Source: a virus. From it: a stretch of 39,893 nt of DNA. Below the pieces are notes generated by a model, which saw nothing but the letters and a program-made list of their open reading frames with translations, had not been told where the DNA came from and ran no database searches. Positions 7,757 to 16,935 of this stretch are shown in pieces (the stretch's first letter is position 1; the number at the start of each line of letters is the position of its first letter). Location of the stretch: IMG/VR virus record IMGVR_UViG_3300048591_000753, positions 1 through 39,893 of that record, one strand, 5' to 3'. The position numbers were made by a program, and so were the translations under genes.

Positions 7757-7785
7757 CGGGCGTACTCAGGTGCGCCCGTTTTTTT
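7757..7785 (+). terminator. Terminator just before the tape measure gene
   Basis: CGGGCG (7757-7762) pairs with CGCCCG (7773-7778), followed by seven T. The -7-like box for the tape measure begins 3 bases after the T run ends, repeating the terminator-then-leaderless-start arrangement seen at 1172 and 20673. Confidence 0.8.
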
Positions 7786-7788
7786 GTG

Positions 7789-7796
7789 TACATTCG
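7789..7796 (+). promoter_or_regulatory. Degenerate -7 box for leaderless tape measure mRNA
   Basis: TACATTCG (7789-7796) differs from TAnnTTTG at one base. The ATG follows after 6 bases. No good -33 TTG is found at the usual distance, so activity may need an activator. Confidence 0.4.
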
Positions 7797-7802
7797 CCGC
7801 CT

Positions 7803-10800
7803 ATGGCCGCGTCTGAAACAATCGTTTTCGCAGTAGAGGTAGATGCCTCACAAGCAACCCGCACGTTAGAAGAGGTGCGGCTGGAGTTCCAACGCCTGCA
7901 AAAGGAACTGGACAAACTAACCCCCGGTACGGAGGCGTTCGGCAAGACGTTGAATGAGTTAGGCAAGACGAAAAAGGTCTTAGCCGATGTGGCAACCGAG
8001 ACTCGCAAGGCTACCGACGCGGCAACGGAGTACACAGTCGAAAATGCAAAGACCGTCGGACAACTTAAGCAGGTGCAAAAAGCCCTGCTGGCCCAAATTC
8101 AGGACGTGGAAAAGGGCAGTGAGGCTTACGAAAAACTTGCTGCCGATCTAAAGTTTGCGAATGTCCAACTGTCCAACTTTAGGAAGGACACGGCGGCTGG
8201 CCCGTTCCTGCGTGACCAGTTCGCCGAACAAACCAACGCTATTAAGGAGTTCCGAGCGGAGGTATCCAAAGGTTTCGGGGACATCGGCGGCTCAATCTCC
8301 AAAGTGGGTGCCTCCTTAGGCTCGTTTCTGGTGGCGCAAGTTGCCATAGATGCCATTATAGGCATCGGCAAAGCGGCACTTGAAACCGTTAAGGAGGTCG
8401 AGGAACTGCGAAACTCGCTGAATTTGCTGTTTACCGAAACGGGGGCGGCACAAGACGCCTTGTTAGTCGAGGCTCAAACGATTTCCAAGACGTTCGGGGT
8501 GGACGCGCAAGAAGCTATCCGTGCCGCCAACGTCCTGCAAGAACAGTTCGGAATTACGGCGGAGCAGTCATTCAAGCTGTTAAGAGACGGTTTCGTATCG
8601 GGTGCCAACGCGGGCGGGGATTTTCTGTCTACCGTAACCGAGTATTCCACCCAGTTGAAAGCCGCCGGGGTGGACGCTGACAACTTCGTTGCTCTGATTA
8701 GCAAGACCCAGACCGAGGGCGTTTTTTCGGACAAGGGGATCGACGTGGTTAAGGAGTTTGGGCTGCGTATCCGCGAACAAACGACCGGAACAAAGGACGC
8801 GCTAACCGCTGCGTTTGGCCCTGAATTTACGAACCGTATTTTGGAGGGCGTTCGTACTGGCGCCATTACCACAGAGGATGCGTTACGCGCCGTCTCAGGG
8901 CAATTACGGGACACAGAGTTAACCGCTGACAAGGCGCAAACGGTTATCGCTGACGTATTTGGCGGGGCCGGGGAAGACGCGGGCCGGGCTTTTATTGAGA
9001 CGCTGGCAGACGCCGACTTGAATCTAGGCAAGCTGGTGTCCAACGCAGAGAAAGCGCAACCGCGTTTGACCCGTTTGGAGGAAGCCAACCGTGCATTAGC
9101 CACGGCACAGGTGGAACTGTCTACGGCGTTGGGAGGCGGTGCCACCGCTTTCGAGGCCGTTGGAATTGAGGCGCAAGCGTTGGGAACCCGCTTTTTGGTT
9201 GCCGTCATCGACGCTTTGAAGGAAGCCGCAAAGCCGTTTATCGATCTCAAAAACGCATTTGTCGAGTTGGGGGATGCGTTGGGATTGACGGGCGGCAAAA
9301 TTGACTTCGTTGGTGCCATCATTGAGGCGCTTTCGACAACCCTCAAAGTTTCTTTGCTGCCTATTCAGGCGGTTATATCCGTTGGCACGGCCTTGTTTCG
9401 GATGTGGACGGCGGTCGGAGAGGTTGTATCGGAACTGGTGCCGGGGTTTGATAGCTTGTCCGTCGCTTTCAACGGCGTGAAAACAGCAGCACAGGCAACG
9501 CTGGACTTTATTACGACCATCCCCGAACGCATTAGCGCGGTTGGCAAGGCCGTTGCTGAATTTATACGCGCCGTTGGGGAGGGCGAATTTTCGGAGGCGG
9601 GGGAACGCGCCGGGAAGGCTTACGAAACGTCGTTAACGGAGGCACTCAAAGACCCAGCCGCCGCACAAGCCGCCGCCGAACAGGCCGCCGAACTGAAGAA
9701 ACAAGCGGACACACTGCAAAAGGAGCTTTCGGAGAAGCAAAAACAGGCGGCAAAGGACGCTGGCTTGCTGCGTTTGGCCTCGTTAGAAGCAACCAAGACC
9801 ATTTTGCAGGCCGAAGGTGCCGAACGTTTGAAGTTGCTGGAGGTGGATACCATGATAGCGAAGGAACGCCTTCGCCAAATTGAGGGCAACGCCGCTGCCG
9901 AAATAGCCGAACGCCGGAAAGCCGTTGCGGAAATCCGTGCTTTGGAGATTGAAGGGGACAAGATACGGCTGCAACAAATTAAGGACGGCCAAAAGGAGGT
10001 TGCCGCCCTATACGAACAGGTGCAAGCCGCACAGTTGGCACTCCAAACCGAGGGGGTGGACAAGCAAATTTCCCTGTTGGCAGCCGCAAGGGATCGGGAA
10101 ACCGCCGCCCTGAATCAAAGGCTGGCCGATAGCAAAGCCATCGGAGAACAGCGCGTGCAATTGGAGCAAGCCACGGCCCAGCGGATAGTCCAACTGCAAA
10201 CGCAGTTCTCCCAACAGTCGCAAGCCGTGCGGGACGCGGCCCTCAAAACGGAATTAGACCAGCAGAAACAAGCCGAAGCGGAGTTGCAAGCGTTGCTGTT
10301 GGGACGGCTTGACACGCAAAGGCAACTGGCTAAGATGGCGGCGGACGCGGCACCAAAAACCACGGACGCACAGATAGCCGCAATTGACACGGTGTTGGAC
10401 GCCGAAGTCGAATATGCCAACGCCTCTATTGCAAATGAGGAGTTGCGCGTTGCGACAATTAACGACCTACGGCGCAACGCATCGGAGACACAGGCGCAAT
10501 TGCAGCAACAACAAACCGAAGATGCGCTTACTACCGCACAACAAGCCTTGGATGTGGTGGGGCAAATTGCGGATTTGATCGGTCAAAAACGGATTGAGGC
10601 GGCTACTCAAAGGGAGGAAGACGCCGCCGCCGCCGTTGCCTTGGAAGAACAGACGCTTGAAACAATCAACCAAGCCCTAGAGGGGGCCGAAGGTGCCGAA
10701 AAGGAACGCCTTGAAAGGGAGAAAAAGCGTGTTGAGGCGAACGTTGCCGCCAAAAAGAAGGCAGAGGAAAAGGCTGCAGCCGACCGTATCAAGATCGAAA

Positions 10801-11402
10801 AGGAAGTTGCGGCCACACAAAAGGCTATTGCGATTGTGCAAGCGATCATTAACACGGCGTTGGGCGTATCGCAAGCCTTGGCTTCGTTGCCACCGCCAGC
10901 CTCGTATGTGACCGCCGCAATTACAGCCGCCGCCGGTGCCGTACAAATTGCAGTCATCGCAGCCCAACAGTTCGCCAAAGGCGGTTTGCTACCATCCTTC
11001 GCAGACGGCGGCGTTATGTCAGGCCCCCGGCACAGTGCGGGCGGCATCAACCTTGTCAACGGACAGACGGGCCGGGTCATGGGGCAGATCGAGGGGGGCG
11101 AACCCGTCCTCACTAGGGGCGTGGCCAACAACCCGCTGCTGCTTTCGATGGCCGGACTGATTAACCAAATGGGCGGCGGGGTCAACTTTGCCGCCGGGGG
11201 CGTGTCTTCCTCCATTATGGCAACGGGCGGGGTCGTCACATCGGCCCAACTGTTGGAGCCTGCCAACGACATGACGATCGAATTTGCCGCCTTGCGGGCG
11301 GAAATTGTAGCTTTGCAGGCCCGCCCGATCTATACCAACGTAACCGAGGTCACGGATTCGCAGGCACGGCAAGTTCAACTGGTGGAAAACCGCACGTTGT
11401 GA
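7803..11402 (+). CDS. Tail tape measure protein
   Basis: A 1,199-residue protein. It opens with a beta segment typical of this family (SETIVFAVEVDASQATRTLEEVRLEFQRLQKEL) and continues into coiled coil. Residues roughly 200-430 form the conserved tail-tape-measure region (ALETVKEVEEL...; SKTFGVDAQEAIRAANVLQE; KGIDVVKEFGLRIRE). Hydrophobic segments follow around 490-560, then a very long alanine/glutamine/glutamate coiled coil to about 1030, a hydrophobic stretch, and a glycine-rich C-terminal end. At about 1.5 angstroms per helical residue the tail would be near 180 nm. The ATG at 7803 was preferred over the upstream GTG at 7743 because it fits the -7 box and the family start. Confidence 0.93.
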   Translation: MAASETIVFAVEVDASQATRTLEEVRLEFQRLQKELDKLTPGTEAFGKTLNELGKTKKVLADVATETRKATDAATEYTVENAKTVGQLKQVQKALLAQIQDVEKGSEAYEKLAADLKFANVQLSNFRKDTAAGPFLRDQFAEQTNAIKEFRAEVSKGFGDIGGSISKVGASLGSFLVAQVAIDAIIGIGKAALETVKEVEELRNSLNLLFTETGAAQDALLVEAQTISKTFGVDAQEAIRAANVLQEQFGITAEQSFKLLRDGFVSGANAGGDFLSTVTEYSTQLKAAGVDADNFVALISKTQTEGVFSDKGIDVVKEFGLRIREQTTGTKDALTAAFGPEFTNRILEGVRTGAITTEDALRAVSGQLRDTELTADKAQTVIADVFGGAGEDAGRAFIETLADADLNLGKLVSNAEKAQPRLTRLEEANRALATAQVELSTALGGGATAFEAVGIEAQALGTRFLVAVIDALKEAAKPFIDLKNAFVELGDALGLTGGKIDFVGAIIEALSTTLKVSLLPIQAVISVGTALFRMWTAVGEVVSELVPGFDSLSVAFNGVKTAAQATLDFITTIPERISAVGKAVAEFIRAVGEGEFSEAGERAGKAYETSLTEALKDPAAAQAAAEQAAELKKQADTLQKELSEKQKQAAKDAGLLRLASLEATKTILQAEGAERLKLLEVDTMIAKERLRQIEGNAAAEIAERRKAVAEIRALEIEGDKIRLQQIKDGQKEVAALYEQVQAAQLALQTEGVDKQISLLAAARDRETAALNQRLADSKAIGEQRVQLEQATAQRIVQLQTQFSQQSQAVRDAALKTELDQQKQAEAELQALLLGRLDTQRQLAKMAADAAPKTTDAQIAAIDTVLDAEVEYANASIANEELRVATINDLRRNASETQAQLQQQQTEDALTTAQQALDVVGQIADLIGQKRIEAATQREEDAAAAVALEEQTLETINQALEGAEGAEKERLEREKKRVEANVAAKKKAEEKAAADRIKIEKEVAATQKAIAIVQAIINTALGVSQALASLPPPASYVTAAITAAAGAVQIAVIAAQQFAKGGLLPSFADGGVMSGPRHSAGGINLVNGQTGRVMGQIEGGEPVLTRGVANNPLLLSMAGLINQMGGGVNFAAGGVSSSIMATGGVVTSAQLLEPANDMTIEFAALRAEIVALQARPIYTNVTEVTDSQARQVQLVENRTL

Positions 11403-11572
11403 GACGCTTCAAACAACGGATAGTCAAGCCGAAAGAGAGAACGCCGGAAACGCCGTCTCTCTTTCCCACAGTGACGCGCAAAGGCGCAACCGACGCGCTT
11501 GCACACCGCGTCCGGCACGTGCTGTTGAACCCAAACACACCCCTAAACGAGGGAGACGACCTCCCTTTCTAA
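11399..11572 (+). CDS. Basic 57-residue protein with SSB-like acidic tip
   Basis: The GTG overlaps the tape measure stop in a GTGA. The product begins MRRFKQRIVKPKERTP, is rich in arginine and lysine, and ends GDDLPF. That tip closely resembles the C-terminal tail of single-stranded DNA-binding proteins (DDDIPF type) and the DDDLPF of the SSB-like protein at 29374. In SSB the tip is a docking peptide for many DNA-processing enzymes. Whether it serves that role here, in the middle of a tail/lysis module, is unknown. The gene is too short for many gene finders. The next ATG follows one base after its stop. Confidence 0.7.
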   Translation: MRRFKQRIVKPKERTPETPSLFPTVTRKGATDALAHRVRHVLLNPNTPLNEGDDLPF

Positions 11573-11573
11573 T

Positions 11574-11768
11574 ATGGCGTATTCATGGCAGCAAACCACA
11601 AAGGGCGCGATCCGATCAAAGGCCGCTAAGCCGCTCCTCGCAGACGCAACGGACAAATTATTACATTCCTATTGGTTGGCACCGTCCTCTAGGGGCGTGG
11701 TGCTGCAATACGAGTTCCGTTGCCGCCTCTACAAACGAACGCTGAAGTTCAACCTTTTCCAAAACTGA
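11574..11768 (+). CDS. 64-residue basic protein of unknown function
   Basis: The frame begins one base after the preceding stop (TAATATG). The product MAYSWQQTTKGAIRSKAAKP... is basic and ends with a strand-like segment VVLQYEFRCRLYKRTLKFNLF. It lies directly before the endolysin, two bases from its ATG, so the three genes 11399, 11574 and 11771 are probably translated together after the tape measure. It has no signal peptide or membrane helix, so a classical holin or antiholin role is unlikely. I do not recognise a family. Confidence 0.6.
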   Translation: MAYSWQQTTKGAIRSKAAKPLLADATDKLLHSYWLAPSSRGVVLQYEFRCRLYKRTLKFNLFQN

Positions 11769-11770
11769 AA

Positions 11771-12394
11771 ATGGACAAGCAGAAAATCTACGCCCAACGG
11801 TACGGAGCGCGGGCCGCCCTGTTTTTGGACAACGTTTTTCGGGCCGAAGGCGGGTTCTCAGACCATCCGTTGGACGCGGGCGGGCAAACCATGCGCGGCG
11901 TGACGTTTGAAACGTTCCGAAATTCGATGCACCTGTTGGGGAAGCGGTTCACAGACGAAGACGACGCACGCGCCTATCATGCCACGCTATCGGAGGACGA
12001 CGCGGCGGCTATCTATATCCATCGTTTCTGGCTGCCAACGCGGATGCACACGTTGCCGCAACCGGAACTCGCGCCTTGGGGGCCGCTTGCCGTGTCGGTG
12101 GCAGACCACCAAGTTAACTGTGGGTCGTGGGGGGTCATCGGTTTGCAGCGTTTAGTCAAGGTGAAAGAGGACGGCGCGTTTGGCCCCGTCTCCCTAGCCG
12201 CCGTTTCCAAGCGTGACCCGATGATCTTGTTTTGGGAGTACCAAAAATGGAGACGGGACTACTATCGCACCATCCGTTTACCCAACAAAACGCAGGCAGA
12301 GATGCGTGCGTGGCATGAGCGGTTCGGCAACGGGCTGCAAAACCGAGTGACCAACCTTGAAAATGACTTCCGAAAAAAAGGTTTGATCCGTTGA
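11771..12394 (+). CDS. Endolysin, glycoside hydrolase family 108
   Basis: A 207-residue cell-wall muramidase. The N-terminal EGGFSDHPLDAGGQTMRGVT (residues 26-45) is the signature of family 108 lysozymes, with Glu26 the likely catalytic acid. The second half (VADHQVNCGSWGVIGLQRLV...VKEDGAFGPVSLAAV) is the peptidoglycan-binding type 3 domain usual for the family, and the length is typical. There is no signal peptide, so release needs a holin, supplied at 19170. The ATG at 11771 was chosen over an upstream in-frame start that lies inside the preceding gene. It cleaves peptidoglycan glycan strands at lysis. Confidence 0.9.
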   Translation: MDKQKIYAQRYGARAALFLDNVFRAEGGFSDHPLDAGGQTMRGVTFETFRNSMHLLGKRFTDEDDARAYHATLSEDDAAAIYIHRFWLPTRMHTLPQPELAPWGPLAVSVADHQVNCGSWGVIGLQRLVKVKEDGAFGPVSLAAVSKRDPMILFWEYQKWRRDYYRTIRLPNKTQAEMRAWHERFGNGLQNRVTNLENDFRKKGLIR

Positions 12395-12415
12395 AACCAT
12401 TTTAGGCTATATTTG
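12383..12415 (+). promoter_or_regulatory. Promoter for leaderless capsid operon mRNA
   Basis: TTTG (TTG 12383-12385) and TATATTTG (12408-12415) are separated by 22 bases. The ATG of the capsid fusion follows after 5 bases (CGGCA). This would start a virtually leaderless transcript for the head genes. The previous gene ends at 12394 inside the promoter and no terminator hairpin is visible. Confidence 0.65.
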
Positions 12416-12420
12416 CGGCA

Positions 12421-14775
12421 ATGGAACTGACTCGCGCCTATTCCCAGCCGCACCAACGCGCAGCCTTTGCTGTCGACCGTACCGAAAAAGTCATCAAAGG
12501 CGTGGCCCTTTGTTCGACCGGGGAGGCACGCGGGCACGGCGTTTGGGCGGATGCGGAGTTTGTGCAAAAGGTTGTGCAACTTGCCAACCAACAGCCGGAC
12601 GGGCTGAAGGTTCGGTTTGGGCATCCCGGCTGGTTCGTGGATGGCATCGGTTCGGAAGTAGGGGTGGTTAAAAACGTCACCTATGTCGAGGCAAAAAAGG
12701 AATCCGCCGAACGCGGATACACAGTTGCCTATGCCATAGGTGATTTTTATGCGTTTGAACCTTCCCAAAAGAACGAGGCGGCCATTGACCACATCTTTAG
12801 CCTAGCCGAACAAGCGCACACGCTGTTCGGTATGTCGATTGTTTTCTGGTCGGACGGATTCAAAGAAGATGAAGACGGTTTGGAAGTCATCGACAACCCG
12901 AAAGGGTACCCGCATGACACCATTTCCGTTTTGTCCGCCTGCGATTTCGTTTCAGACCCGGCCCTTAACCCGTCCGGCCTGTTCCCGAAAGAGCTTTCAG
13001 CCATCCGAAAACTGACCGACCTCGTTTCTGGTCTGAAAGACAACAGCCTCGAACCGATCAAACGGTTTTTTTCCTCTCTCGTTTCACCACAGGAACCCGC
13101 TTCCCATCTCGATATGTCTAAAACCACAACCACCCCCGCCGGGCTTTCGGACTACCGAGGGAAGCGGCGGCTGCTCGAACGCAAGGGCCTCACCGCTTTC
13201 GGTGAAGGCACCGACGCGGATGGACAAACCATCCGATGGCCGGGCGATGTCCCCGTGTTGGGAGACGGCATCGTTGTCGTCGACGCGGAAGGCGTTGAAT
13301 CCGCCGCCCCCGCTGGCGAATATGTCATCGCCGGAGAAGGCGTCACGTGGACGCTGACAACCGACGCGGAGGGCTTGTTGATTGAAGTCAGCCAAAAAGC
13401 CGAAGCGATGGCCGCCGTCACTACCGACCTGTCCGCTTCGCTTGCCGCCGCACAGAAACGCGCCGCCGACGCGGACGCGCAACTGGCTAAGGCCGAAGCC
13501 GAACTGGAAAAAGCCAAAGCCGAAAGTCAAGCCGCCCAAAAACGCGCCGCCGATGCGGAGAAATTGCGGACGGTCAAAGACACCAAACCCGAATTTGTCA
13601 ACGACAAACCAGAGATGGACAAACGCCAAGTCTTCCAAGTCGGGGGAGCCACTCTCGAAAGCGAAACACGCGAAACCGTCCGCAAGGTGCTGGCGAACAA
13701 ACGCGCCACGGCATCGGCGATGAAACGCGGAGACTTTCAGGAAGTCGAAAGACTTTCCGCAATGGCTCCCAAATTCAGGGCGACCGGGGAAGGCTGGGAC
13801 ATTCAAAGCCCCGGCCCGCCCGATCTTTTGCTCCGCGCCCCGTACATCGAGGAGATCATCCGCGAGGAGCTTTTGACCGAACTGGCCTCCGATTACCTGA
13901 CTGTCAAAAACTACGACGTTCGCGGGGCCAGCACGGTGTCAGTGACGCTGCCCGTCTTGTCCGACGTGTCCGGCGGAACCTACCTCAAACCCGGTTTCCC
14001 TTGCGACCCGGAATTTGAAGGGAACTCGAAACTTGTGGCACGGTCGATGACGCTGGTGCCTTTCCACTACGCTCGACAGTACTGCGTCCGCGACGAAGAA
14101 TGGGGCAACCTGTTCAACGGCAAGTACTTTGTGGGCAACCAAGAAATCCCCCTGCAAACCGTGTTCATCGAACAGATGGTCGCGGGCATCTTGGAGGAAA
14201 TCAACCTCACAATCTTCCACGGGCGCGTCGGCCCGCACATCATGAACGGCTTGGTGACGCAAGCCATCGCTGACGGCCTCGTGCCGAAAGAGGCCTACAC
14301 TGTCGAGTACTCCGCACCAACGGCGTTGCTCAATCCGTACACGTACACCCAACGTTTGGACGCAGCCATTACCCCTGCGATGCGCCGCCGTTCGTCCCGC
14401 GAAGAACTGCAATGGATGCTGGCCGAACCGCAACTTCGCGGCTACATCGCTTGGGTGCAACAGAACAACCAGTTCCAAGTTCCGCTGAACTCCTCTGTGA
14501 ATGTTCAACCACCCGTAACCACAAACGCCAAGTGGTACCCCTCTTGGTTGATGGTGGACACGCTGAACGCGCACGCCGCCGGACAGGATATGTACCAACT
14601 GATCACGTTCAAAAAGAACTTGATTTTGGGGTTGTCGTCCCTCGAAGGCATGGGCGAAAAGCTGCTGCATTTCGAGCCGTTCAAAGGGCAGTTGCAGTTC
14701 CTGTTCAACGCGCATATCGGCACGACGTATGCGCAAAGCGAAATGGTCGTTCTCGGAACTCCCACTCCCGCCTAA
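12421..14775 (+). CDS. Fused prohead protease, scaffold and major capsid protein
   Basis: A single 784-residue frame combines three head functions. Residues 20-190 resemble phage prohead proteases of the herpesvirus-assemblin-like fold: RFGHPG (His68), FGMSIVFW (Ser139) and ACDFVSDPALNPSGLF (Asp175) are candidate catalytic positions. An in-frame ATG at 13114 (residue 232) begins a small beta domain (GDGIVVVDAEGVESAAPAGEY), then an alanine/lysine/glutamate coiled coil to about 390 that suits a scaffold. From about 470 onward the sequence (PDLLLRAPYIEEIIREELL...EQMVAGILEEINLTIF) fits an HK97-type capsid. There is no stop between the parts. The protease probably cuts itself and the scaffold away during maturation; an internal start at 13114 could make scaffold-capsid alone. 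Confidence 0.87.
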   Translation: MELTRAYSQPHQRAAFAVDRTEKVIKGVALCSTGEARGHGVWADAEFVQKVVQLANQQPDGLKVRFGHPGWFVDGIGSEVGVVKNVTYVEAKKESAERGYTVAYAIGDFYAFEPSQKNEAAIDHIFSLAEQAHTLFGMSIVFWSDGFKEDEDGLEVIDNPKGYPHDTISVLSACDFVSDPALNPSGLFPKELSAIRKLTDLVSGLKDNSLEPIKRFFSSLVSPQEPASHLDMSKTTTTPAGLSDYRGKRRLLERKGLTAFGEGTDADGQTIRWPGDVPVLGDGIVVVDAEGVESAAPAGEYVIAGEGVTWTLTTDAEGLLIEVSQKAEAMAAVTTDLSASLAAAQKRAADADAQLAKAEAELEKAKAESQAAQKRAADAEKLRTVKDTKPEFVNDKPEMDKRQVFQVGGATLESETRETVRKVLANKRATASAMKRGDFQEVERLSAMAPKFRATGEGWDIQSPGPPDLLLRAPYIEEIIREELLTELASDYLTVKNYDVRGASTVSVTLPVLSDVSGGTYLKPGFPCDPEFEGNSKLVARSMTLVPFHYARQYCVRDEEWGNLFNGKYFVGNQEIPLQTVFIEQMVAGILEEINLTIFHGRVGPHIMNGLVTQAIADGLVPKEAYTVEYSAPTALLNPYTYTQRLDAAITPAMRRRSSREELQWMLAEPQLRGYIAWVQQNNQFQVPLNSSVNVQPPVTTNAKWYPSWLMVDTLNAHAAGQDMYQLITFKKNLILGLSSLEGMGEKLLHFEPFKGQLQFLFNAHIGTTYAQSEMVVLGTPTPA

Positions 14776-14797
14776 CCACCTTTTTTGACCTACCGAA

Positions 14798-15388
14798 ATG
14801 GCTTGTTGCCCAGTTGACTATTGCATCACCCCCCCAGATTGCTACGCACCAGCAACGGGGGGCTTCAAAAAGTTTTGGATCGTCCAAAACTGTGACGTGA
14901 CCCTGGGATACTCCGCACTCGCGGGGTTGGCCAAGGGGCAGATTACGACGTTCACGCTTGCCCCCGGCGCGTTTCTTCGGGAGGTTCAACACGACCTCAT
15001 TACCGACGGCTCGCGGATGGACGGCGCGTATGATGCCACCACCGGAACCGACACGGTGACGGCGACAATCCGCCTCGACTACAAAGACCCTTTGACCCGT
15101 GCAAAAATCAAACGGCTCAAAGGGACGCAGGTCATTTTGATCGGCCTCACTGACAACGACGAATTTCTGGTCGGCGGGGACAACGTGAAGGGGATGCGCG
15201 TCACTGCCATCGAAGACAACAACGGGGACACCAACCCGTCCGCTGGCTTCTTTCTGGTGACGCTTGTCCAAAACGGACGGGGCGGCTTGGTGCCGCTCAA
15301 CCTTTCGGCTCCGTTGTCTACCGACCCCGCGACGATCTACACACAAACGCTGGTGGCCGTTCAAGCCCTCGTAACCTGCCCGGAGTAA
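14798..15388 (+). CDS. Candidate major tail (tube) protein
   Basis: A 196-residue protein beginning MACCPVDYCITPPDCYAP, with five cysteines in the first 20 residues. The rest (DTVTATIRLDYKDPLTRAKIKRLKGTQVILIGLTDNDEF, then GMRVTAIEDNN, SAGFFLVTLVQNG) has the alternating strands and the 'change of variable then new value' order of tail-tube beta sandwiches. Bacteroidota phages commonly carry a similar Cys-rich small structural protein next to the capsid gene. A major tail protein is the best guess; a head decoration protein is the alternative. The following reading frame is open through its last 235 bases, raising a possible frameshifted longer form. Confidence 0.6.
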   Translation: MACCPVDYCITPPDCYAPATGGFKKFWIVQNCDVTLGYSALAGLAKGQITTFTLAPGAFLREVQHDLITDGSRMDGAYDATTGTDTVTATIRLDYKDPLTRAKIKRLKGTQVILIGLTDNDEFLVGGDNVKGMRVTAIEDNNGDTNPSAGFFLVTLVQNGRGGLVPLNLSAPLSTDPATIYTQTLVAVQALVTCPE

Positions 15389-15435
15389 TAGGGGCGGCGT
15401 GTACGACGGGCAACGCTCAATTCCGCGTTACCCTG

Positions 15436-16935
15436 TTGGATGCGCCGCCCGGTTCGGTGTTTACACTGAATACGGGCTACGCTACGATCACGTTGCTTAA
15501 CGCACTCGATACCCCGGCAACCCTTGTGGACGCCGGGGTTTTGGTTGCACAGCGAATCAACGAAGCGCCCGAACTCATGGGAGTATTCAACGCCTCCGTA
15601 GACGTGTCCGGCCCCACGGTGCAAGTCGTCGTCACCTATCCTTTGGGAGCGGGGACGAACGCATTGATTATGGGTTCGGAGGGTTGTGAGTCCGTCTGGT
15701 CGGAATTGACGCCTCAAGCCGTTGAATTTGCGTCCGCTACGGGGATGCCTTTTGCTTGCCCGTACCCGATGCCACTTAATACGGCGGAATCGCAGGCCCG
15801 ATTTATCTGTTGTCCCATACCTTGCGCCCAGGAAGGCATGGAAACCTACGGGGAAATCCGCGTATGGATTGAGTGCATCGGAGAAAACGCAAGCGAACTG
15901 GTCATTAGTCCCGTCGGCACGTGTCCGCCCCCGACATACCCGGTTCTCGATTGCGGCGACTTCACTCCGTTGGCAGGAGGTGCGCTAACCGCCGCCGTGG
16001 ACGCTTTGATTTCGGGCTTTGCTGTTGCTAACCCAACGTGGGTCATAGCCCGCGAAGGGCTGGACGTGCTCGTTTTTCGCATCCCCATTGCGAATGAGGC
16101 AGAATGCGAGGCGGCTTTCGAGGCCTGCTATTCCGGCGAAATTGTGGCGCACGTTATCCAACAACCCGCGTGCTGCGAACCAGTGGAACCGTGTGCCCCC
16201 GGCTTGGACGAACTCCCTGCCGAAGGGTCTTTCCCTGCGTTCACAAACGGGGTGATCGAAACCAAAGACGCGGCAGTCGTCTTCTATGCTGACTGTTGCG
16301 CACCCGTTGCCGCAACCGCAACGCTCACAAACGAAGCCGCCGGCGTGACATTGGCCGTTACGCCCGTTGACGTCATCCCCTTGGGAGGCAACAAATACGT
16401 CATCGTTCAAACCGTCGAATACGACGGAACACCTGTTGCCGGCGACCCCGGCGAACAAGTGGACGGCGGGACGATCACGTTTACTGTCACTTGCGGCGGC
16501 GCGTCGGATACGGCGTTTCAGTACGCTGTTATCATAGCCGACCCGGAAGTGCCGACCCCGACGTGCGGAACGCCGTTGTCCACCGTTTGGGCCTCGCCCA
16601 GTTCATATGAGTTCATCGAACTCAATACGCAAAATAGGGGCTTTGGCATCCTGTTGGCGGTGGACTCGCTCTGCTGCGCCGAACCGTCGGTATCGCATTC
16701 GATCACTTACGAGGTCGGATACAACAGCGTGTTCGCGGTCATCGGCGTTTCCACCACCGAACCGACACCGGGACAATGGCAAATTCTGGTCATCGTACAG
16801 TACAGCGGGGCCGACGTTGGGCCTGCTGTCCCGCCTTCGCCCGGCGCATTGGTAGCCACCCTACAGGTGGTCTACACTTGCGGCGATTCGACCATCACGC
16901 GAGACATCCAACTTAGGGTTAAGTCAGCCGCATGA
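15436..16935 (+). CDS. Cys-rich virion protein, true start uncertain
   Basis: At least 499 residues, beta-rich, with cysteine clusters (FICCPIPC, CCEPVEPC, LCC). The listed start is a TTG, but good coding sequence precedes it: from 15382 the same frame reads GVIGAACTTGNAQFRVTLL. That frame is open from 15154 and contains no ATG, GTG or TTG before 15436. Either translation starts at a rare codon (ATA at 15388), or a -1 frameshift near the end of the gene at 14798 makes a fusion. The protein has several immunoglobulin-like repeats (ATLTNEAAGVTLAVTPV; VSHSITYEVGYNSV) and may decorate the tail tube or head. It overlaps the next gene in an ATGA. Confidence 0.7.
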   Translation: MDAPPGSVFTLNTGYATITLLNALDTPATLVDAGVLVAQRINEAPELMGVFNASVDVSGPTVQVVVTYPLGAGTNALIMGSEGCESVWSELTPQAVEFASATGMPFACPYPMPLNTAESQARFICCPIPCAQEGMETYGEIRVWIECIGENASELVISPVGTCPPPTYPVLDCGDFTPLAGGALTAAVDALISGFAVANPTWVIAREGLDVLVFRIPIANEAECEAAFEACYSGEIVAHVIQQPACCEPVEPCAPGLDELPAEGSFPAFTNGVIETKDAAVVFYADCCAPVAATATLTNEAAGVTLAVTPVDVIPLGGNKYVIVQTVEYDGTPVAGDPGEQVDGGTITFTVTCGGASDTAFQYAVIIADPEVPTPTCGTPLSTVWASPSSYEFIELNTQNRGFGILLAVDSLCCAEPSVSHSITYEVGYNSVFAVIGVSTTEPTPGQWQILVIVQYSGADVGPAVPPSPGALVATLQVVYTCGDSTITRDIQLRVKSAA

